Source: Megaustenia siamemsis (lineage: Eukaryota > Mollusca > Gastropoda > Stylommatophora > Ariophantidae). Taken from it: 64,000 bases of DNA. The position numbers and the translations under genes are program-made. The DNA is taken from assembly GCA_032433765.1 (NCBI GenBank), contig JAVIAB010000051.1, positions 78,360,244 through 78,424,243 on the forward strand, read 5' to 3'. Below are positions 59,222-64,000 of the stretch, one piece after another. The notes under the pieces are model-generated. The model saw only the letters and a program-made list of their open reading frames with translations, searched no databases and had not been told where the DNA came from. The first letter of the stretch is position 1; each line of letters begins with the position of its first letter.

Positions 59222-60824
59222 GGATATCATAGATAGATGGCAGGAATATATAACAGAACTATTTCATGATCAAAGGGACAAGAAACCAGTTATAAAATGT
59301 ACATCAGGCTATAAAATCTTAAAATCTGAGGTGGAAAAAGCTATAAAAACAATGAAAAGGGGAAAAGCAGCAGGACCTGAAAGCATACAGATAGAGATGA
59401 TACAGGCACTTGAAGATTTTGGCATTGAAGTGATTACAGATATATGCAACGACATATACCACACAGGATACATACCAAATGAACTAAAAACATCAACTTT
59501 CATTGCATTGCCTAAAAAGAATGGTGCAGTTGAATGCAGTGACTTTAGAACAATAAGCCTAATGAGCCATGTTACAAAAATCTTGCTAAAAGTTATACAA
59601 GGAAGGATTCAGAATAAAATCAATACTGAATTAGATGAGCAGCAATTTGGATTTAGGAAAAATAGCGGGACAAAAGAAGCCACATTCTGCATGAGAACAT
59701 TAATAGAAAAATACACAGAAGTAAACAAACCAATATATGCCTGCTTCATAGACTACACCAAAGCTTTTGATAGAGTACACCACAAACAACTTATAGAATG
59801 CCTAAAAGAGATACATCTAGATGACATGGATATACGACTAATATGCAATCTATACTGGGAGCAAACAGCAATAATAAAATATAACAAAGAGTTCTCTACA
59901 CCCATTGATATAAAAAGAGGAGTAAGACAAGGATGCATCCTATCACCAAGCTTGTTCAATCTATACACTGAGCAAATCTTTAAAAAACATCATAGAGATG
60001 CCAGGCCTACAAATTAATGGAAAGATAATCAATAACCTAAGATATGCTGACGATACTGTACTACTAGCAGAAAATCCTAAAGACCTACAACAATTACTTA
60101 ATGAAATAAACACGACAAGCAAAAAATATGGATTAGATATGAATATCAAAAAGACTAAAACTATGATCATAAAAAAAAAAATACTCAAAATCCACAAGTG
60201 GATATCAAAATTGAAGGAATAGACCTTGAGACAGTTCAGAACTATAACTACCTTGGACATACTATAACCAGTGATGGAAAATGTACAACTGAAATAAACA
60301 AAAGAATAGGAATGGCAAAAAGTAATTTTAATGTCATGAAGGACAACATACTAACATCAAAACAAATAACACCAGAGCTAAAACTAAGAATAGCAAAATG
60401 TTACATCTTCTCAATATTCCTATATGGTGCTGAAACATGGACATTAGACAAGAAAACAGAACAGAGAATTGAAGCCTTTGAAATGTGGATATATAGAAGA
60501 ATAGGTAGAGTTGGATGGAAGGAAAAGAAAACAAACGATGAAGTCTTAAAACAACTAAAAATGAAAAGAGAACTTCTCAACACAATTAGAACAAGACAAA
60601 TGCGATTCTTGGGCCATGTTAAAAGACACAACAGCCTACTGAAAGTAATCCTGGAGGGGAAAATACAAGGTAAAAGAGGCAGAGGCAGACCAAGATTAAC
60701 ATGGACGAGTAACATCAAAAGATGGACAAATCAACCGATGACAACCTGCACCAACAAAGCAAGAGATAGAGCAGAATGGCGCTCCATGGTAGCCAACCTT
60801 CGTTGCGGAGACGGCACTCAATGA
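59178..60824 (+). pseudogene. LINE family D reverse transcriptase, frameshifted
   Basis: The RT is split over three phases: 59178-60017, 59998-60222 and 60198-60824. Visible motifs are GKAAGPESIQIEMI, STFIALPKKNGAVECSDFRT, FGFRKNSGTKEATF, CFIDYTKAFDRVHHKQL (motif A aspartates), KRGVRQGCILSPSLFNLYTE (motif B) and LRYADDTVLLAENPKDLQQL (motif C, YADD). After it come YNYLGHTITSDGKCTTEINK, FLYGAETWTLDKKTEQRI, MRFLGHVKRHNS and GKRGRGRPRLTWTSN. The catalytic aspartates are all present, so the only obvious lesions are the frame changes. Confidence 0.9.
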
Positions 60825-60835
60825 TGATGATATAA

Positions 60836-61605
60836 ACTAGATTATCTGAACAACTCTTTTGGTCTATTTATATAAACTAGATTATCTGAACAACTCTTTT
60901 GGTCTATTTATATAAACTAGATTATCTTAACAACTCGTTTGGTCTATTTATATAAACTAGATTATCTTAACAACTCGTTTGGTCTATTTATATAAACTAG
61001 ATTATCTGAACAACTCTATTGATCTATTTATATAAACTAGATTATCTTAACAACTCGTTTGGTCTATTTATATAAACTAGATTATCTGAACATCTCGTTT
61101 GGTCTATTTATATAAACTAGATTATCTGAACAACTCTATTGATCTATTTATATAAACTAGATTATCTTAACAACTCGTTTGGTCTATTTATATAAACTAG
61201 ATTATCTGAACATCTCGTTTGGTCTATTTATATAAACTAGATTATCTGAACAACTCTATTGATCTATTTATATAAACTAGATTATCTTAACAACTCGTTT
61301 GGTCTATTTATATAAACTAGATTATCTGAACATCTCGTTTGGTCTATTTATATAAACTAGATTATCTGAACATCTCTTTTGGTCTATTTATATAAACTAG
61401 ATTATCTGAACATCTCTTTTGGTCTATTTATATAAACTAGATTATCTGAACATCTCTTTTGGTCTATTTATATAAACTAGATTATCTGAACATCTCTTTT
61501 GGTCTATTTATATAAACTAGATTATCTGAACATCTCTTTTGGTCTATTTATATAAACTAGATTATCTGAACAACTCGTTTAGCTTATTTATATGTAACTA
61601 GATAA
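60836..61605. repeat. 40-bp minisatellite, about 19 copies
   Basis: ATTATCTGAACAACTCTTTT, then GGTCTATTTATATAAACTAG. Variant units (CATCTCTTTT; CAACTCGTTT; CAACTCTATTGATC) follow a repeating order between about 61000 and 61320, indicating a 120-bp three-unit block. Confidence 0.96.
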
Positions 61606-62065
61606 TTATGATAAATGTATAAGTGATCGTTTCTCGGAGCCTGTATATGTCCTATTGCTACAGTAGTATGCTATTATCTGATTTTTAACAAATATTGGGT
61701 GCTTAGAGCTGGCGATTGAACATTATCAATCTAATCAGGGCAGAGTATCAGATTATTCGTTTGTTTAGCGAGTTTCTTTGAATTGTTTTTTTGCATCTTG
61801 TGATGCAGTGAAAAAAAAAAGATGAGAAACTTCACCACGAAGTCGATACTTCCAACATGATCAACAAACTTGCTCCCGGAGATTGTGAAAAAAAAATGTT
61901 TTAAACCGTAATCTTCTTTCTTCTTTTTAAAGTGAAATCAATTATGATAGAAATGATGAGTAGTGAATGCATCTGTAAGAAAATCATCTCAGATGAGGGG
62001 GTATGTCTACAACAGTTGGAAAAAAATCACAAATAATCAACAGAAAAAACAAAACAAAGAACAAT
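61606..62065. other. unassigned stretch
   Basis: No recognised content. Confidence 0.3.
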
Positions 62066-62067
62066 AT

Positions 62068-62150
62068 ATGGTTCAAAGCAGGATCGAACCCGTACTCCTT
62101 GAGACAGCGCCTTGTCACGAGAAACCAAACGTTAGAGCACACGGCCACCT
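62068..62150 (-). mobile_element. tRNA-head SINE remnant
   Basis: Minus strand: TTAGGTGGCCGTGTGCTCTA (A-box region), then ACGGGTTCGATCCTGC (B box). Downstream A-rich sequence may be the tail. Confidence 0.6.
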
Positions 62151-62450
62151 AAACTAACTAAAATAAATATCATCTGTAAGCACCAGGACTGAAAGCGGTC
62201 AGCGACTTAAAGGTGACTACTTCTGCCAGGATCTGTGGACTAGATCTTTTAAGACCAACTCCCTAGACTAGCCAATCTGGTCATGGGACTGAGAGGGAAA
62301 ACAAACCCGGTACTCAAGAAACACAAAGTTTTAAACGGATGTGTTAGGCCGAAAGGTGTAAAAATCGCAGCTTGAGAGCAATCAATAAGACAAGGAGTCT
62401 ACATCAACTTAACGTCCATTCAGGGGCGGTCGATGAATAGGGTTAATCGT

Positions 62451-62735
62451 CGATTGGACGCGAAGAAAAGGTTGCAATGATCAACATATAGGGGTTCTCA
62501 CACGCTACAGAACTCGGCATATCCTCAATAATACTTATCCTGTTTGGACGCGAAGAAGACGGTTGCAATGATCAACATATAGGGGTTCTCACACGCTACA
62601 GAACTCGGCATATCCTCAATAATACCTATCCTGTTTGGACGCGAAGAAAAGGTTGCAATGATCAACATATAGGGGTTCTCACACGCTACAGAACTCGGCA
62701 TATCCTCAATAATACTTATCCTGTTTGGACGCAAA
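62451..62735. repeat. 90-bp triplication
   Basis: TTGGACGCGAAGAA to CTTATCCTG is present three times with period about 90, 91 and 90 bp (TTGG at 62454, 62544, 62635 and 62725). The copies are nearly identical. 62160-62450 upstream holds nothing recognised. Confidence 0.93.
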
Positions 62736-62739
62736 TGGT

Positions 62740-63725
62740 GGTCACTTATAGTATGTTAGAATCTCCTCTCGTTTCTTACAAAAATAAAGCTAAATCCGCT
62801 TCAGTTTTCCATGCAGTATCCTCATTAATGGTAAAACTATTATCGAAATGCCTGGTTTTATAGTAAGTGAGACACCCGATATTTTCTACATTAAATCATA
62901 TTGACAAGGTCACCCCATTGTTGCTCTACAACATAAATTTTGGTGGTTTCACTTTTCATGTAAAGTTAGAACACTTTCTAGAGAAGAGCTAAATCACAGA
63001 GTTAAATTAGATAGCAACAACACGGAAGAAAAATTCACTAGTTTTTATTTGCAAATACGTCACACCGCTACAGCAAAAACATCGCCTATGGGACTGGTCT
63101 TCATTAAAATAAAAATAAAAAACAGCTTTCCAATGCAAAAAAAAAAAAAAAAAAAGATATTATTTTTGTTGCTGATCTGCGTCGCTTTTTTTTTTTTTTT
63201 TAAATGCAAATCAGATCTGTTGTCTGTGTCATGACGTGGTCCACAATTGTTTCCAGGTTGCTTGACAACCTCTGACCTAGCTCTTTACTAAAAAAAAAAA
63301 AAAAAAGATATGTTTAGTGCCCAATGTTTTTGATGGTCACTATCGGCACCATTTTTTAATGTAATCAACAGATGTGTAATTTAGAGATCTTGAAGGGAAA
63401 CCACAGACAATGATCAAATTAGAATCGATATTAGTTCAGACTGGGTTTGATTGCTGTCTGGTAATGCTCTTCAAAGGAAATTCAGATTAACAACTGTCTA
63501 CAGTGACATTCTCAATGAGAATAGAAAGTGAATACAAATTATGCTGCAATACCTGATCAGAAACTAAAGGCTCATCCACTCTCCCTTGAAATATCAGTGG
63601 CGGAGGTGGAAGTGTGCAAGGAGATGTTGCAGCTAGTTAGAGAGGCAAAATGAGGTTTTGCACAGTTGTAGGCTACATGTAAAGTGAAACAATTGTGCTT
63701 GACAACTGAACAACTCAGATTTTTA
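62740..63725. other. unassigned; several A/T homopolymers
   Basis: Runs of A at about 63139-63155 and 63289-63306, and T at about 63188-63202. A TCAGATTAACAACTGTC region and others have no recognisable identity. No gene supported. Confidence 0.35.
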
Positions 63726-63727
63726 AA

Positions 63728-64000
63728 ATACAAATTCCTCCTCTTTCTCCTTCTCCCCTCGCATTCTTTCTTCTTCTCCTCCTCTTTCTCCTCTCCATTT
63801 TTCATCTTCTTTCTTCCCTTTTCTTCCCCTCCTTTTTTCTTCTCCTGCTTCTCCTCCTCTTCCACCTCCTCCTTCCCCGCTCCATTCTTCATCCGCTTTT
63901 CTTCTCCTTCTTTCTTCTTCTTTTCCTTCTTCCGTTTCCCCTTCTCTTTTCTTTCTATTCCTCTTTTCTCTCTTCCTTCTCCGCTTCTTCTCCTCCTCCT
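63728..64000. repeat. polypyrimidine tract (CTT/CTC-rich)
   Basis: About 270 bp of nearly pure C/T on the plus strand, continuing past the window end. The minus strand reads as Lys/Glu-rich peptide, which is artefactual. Confidence 0.95.

Larger units (their letters stand above)
57894..60834 (+). mobile_element. near-complete RTE-like non-LTR retrotransposon, family D
   Basis: About 2.94 kb, encoding first an endonuclease and then a reverse transcriptase, and ending in GATGATGAT. The first frame (57917-59221) has APE-endonuclease motifs LKISTWNVRTLY (Asn), LGISETRL (Glu), MGDMNAKVG (Asp, Asn), RNQIDYIMI and INSDHNPVMIK (Asp, His), all intact. The RT is at 59178-60017 and onward. Similarity of this endonuclease type to the RTE/BovB class, short single-polyprotein size and a microsatellite 3' tail support an RTE-like assignment, which is inference. 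Frames shift at about 59180, 59985 and 60175, the last two in A runs. The full-length size and otherwise good motifs suggest a young copy. Confidence 0.92.

Noticed and set aside
63572..63892. Lys/Glu-rich 106-codon protein on the minus strand
   Set aside because: Most of it is the translation of the polypyrimidine tract.

Overview
This is a repeat-dominated animal nuclear window, with no bacterial, phage or organelle gene organisation. It holds many 5'-truncated non-LTR retrotransposons, tRNA-headed SINEs with target-site duplications (TSDs), one TTAA-type MITE family, long minisatellite arrays and GT, GATA and AT microsatellites. The mix of RTE-like LINEs, RNase H-bearing LINEs and tRNA-SINEs would suit a lophotrochozoan, most likely a mollusc such as a heterobranch gastropod. 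That taxonomic call is inference from repeat style only. Adding up the spans below, roughly two fifths of the window is tandem repeat and most of the rest with identity is retrotransposon.

Layout. 0-8.5 kb: SINEs, RTE-like fragments, a GT tract, a 31-bp array and a 12-bp array. 8.5-17.6 kb: one 32-bp satellite with higher-order structure, followed by an 18-bp array. 18.8-20.5 kb: a TTAA MITE and a GATA array. 21.4-26.9 kb (minus strand): one old RNase H LINE whose reverse transcriptase region has been expanded internally by a 78-bp array and a 53-bp array and which carries a SINE insertion. 26.9-28.7 kb: a 60-bp array. 29.7-30.6 kb: a 20-bp array. 31-35.3 kb: LINE fragments, including an RTE copy nested in an RNase H LINE. 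35.5-36.8 kb: a 35-bp array. 38.4 kb: second MITE copy. 39-43 kb: an A/C-only array that abuts a long degenerate RTE-like LINE (43-45 kb). 45-49 kb: a SINE inside a minisatellite and LINE tails. 49.5-51.1 kb: two minisatellites flanking a short exon. 52.8-54.9 kb: two SINEs and an RNase H LINE. 55.8-56.7 kb: a SINE and an 11-bp array. 57.9-60.8 kb: the best preserved RTE-like LINE, inserted inside a 40-bp minisatellite that continues to 61.6 kb. 61.6-64 kb: mostly unassigned, ending in a pyrimidine tract.

The only credible host coding sequence is a 107-bp exon on the minus strand at 50197-50303. It encodes the first half of an immunoglobulin domain resembling the Dpr/DIP/lachesin/IgLON adhesion proteins, with good splice sites on both sides. 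The window is therefore probably intronic or intergenic DNA of a large neuronal-type Ig adhesion gene. The other long reading frames are either decayed LINE proteins or arise because repeat units are free of stop codons.
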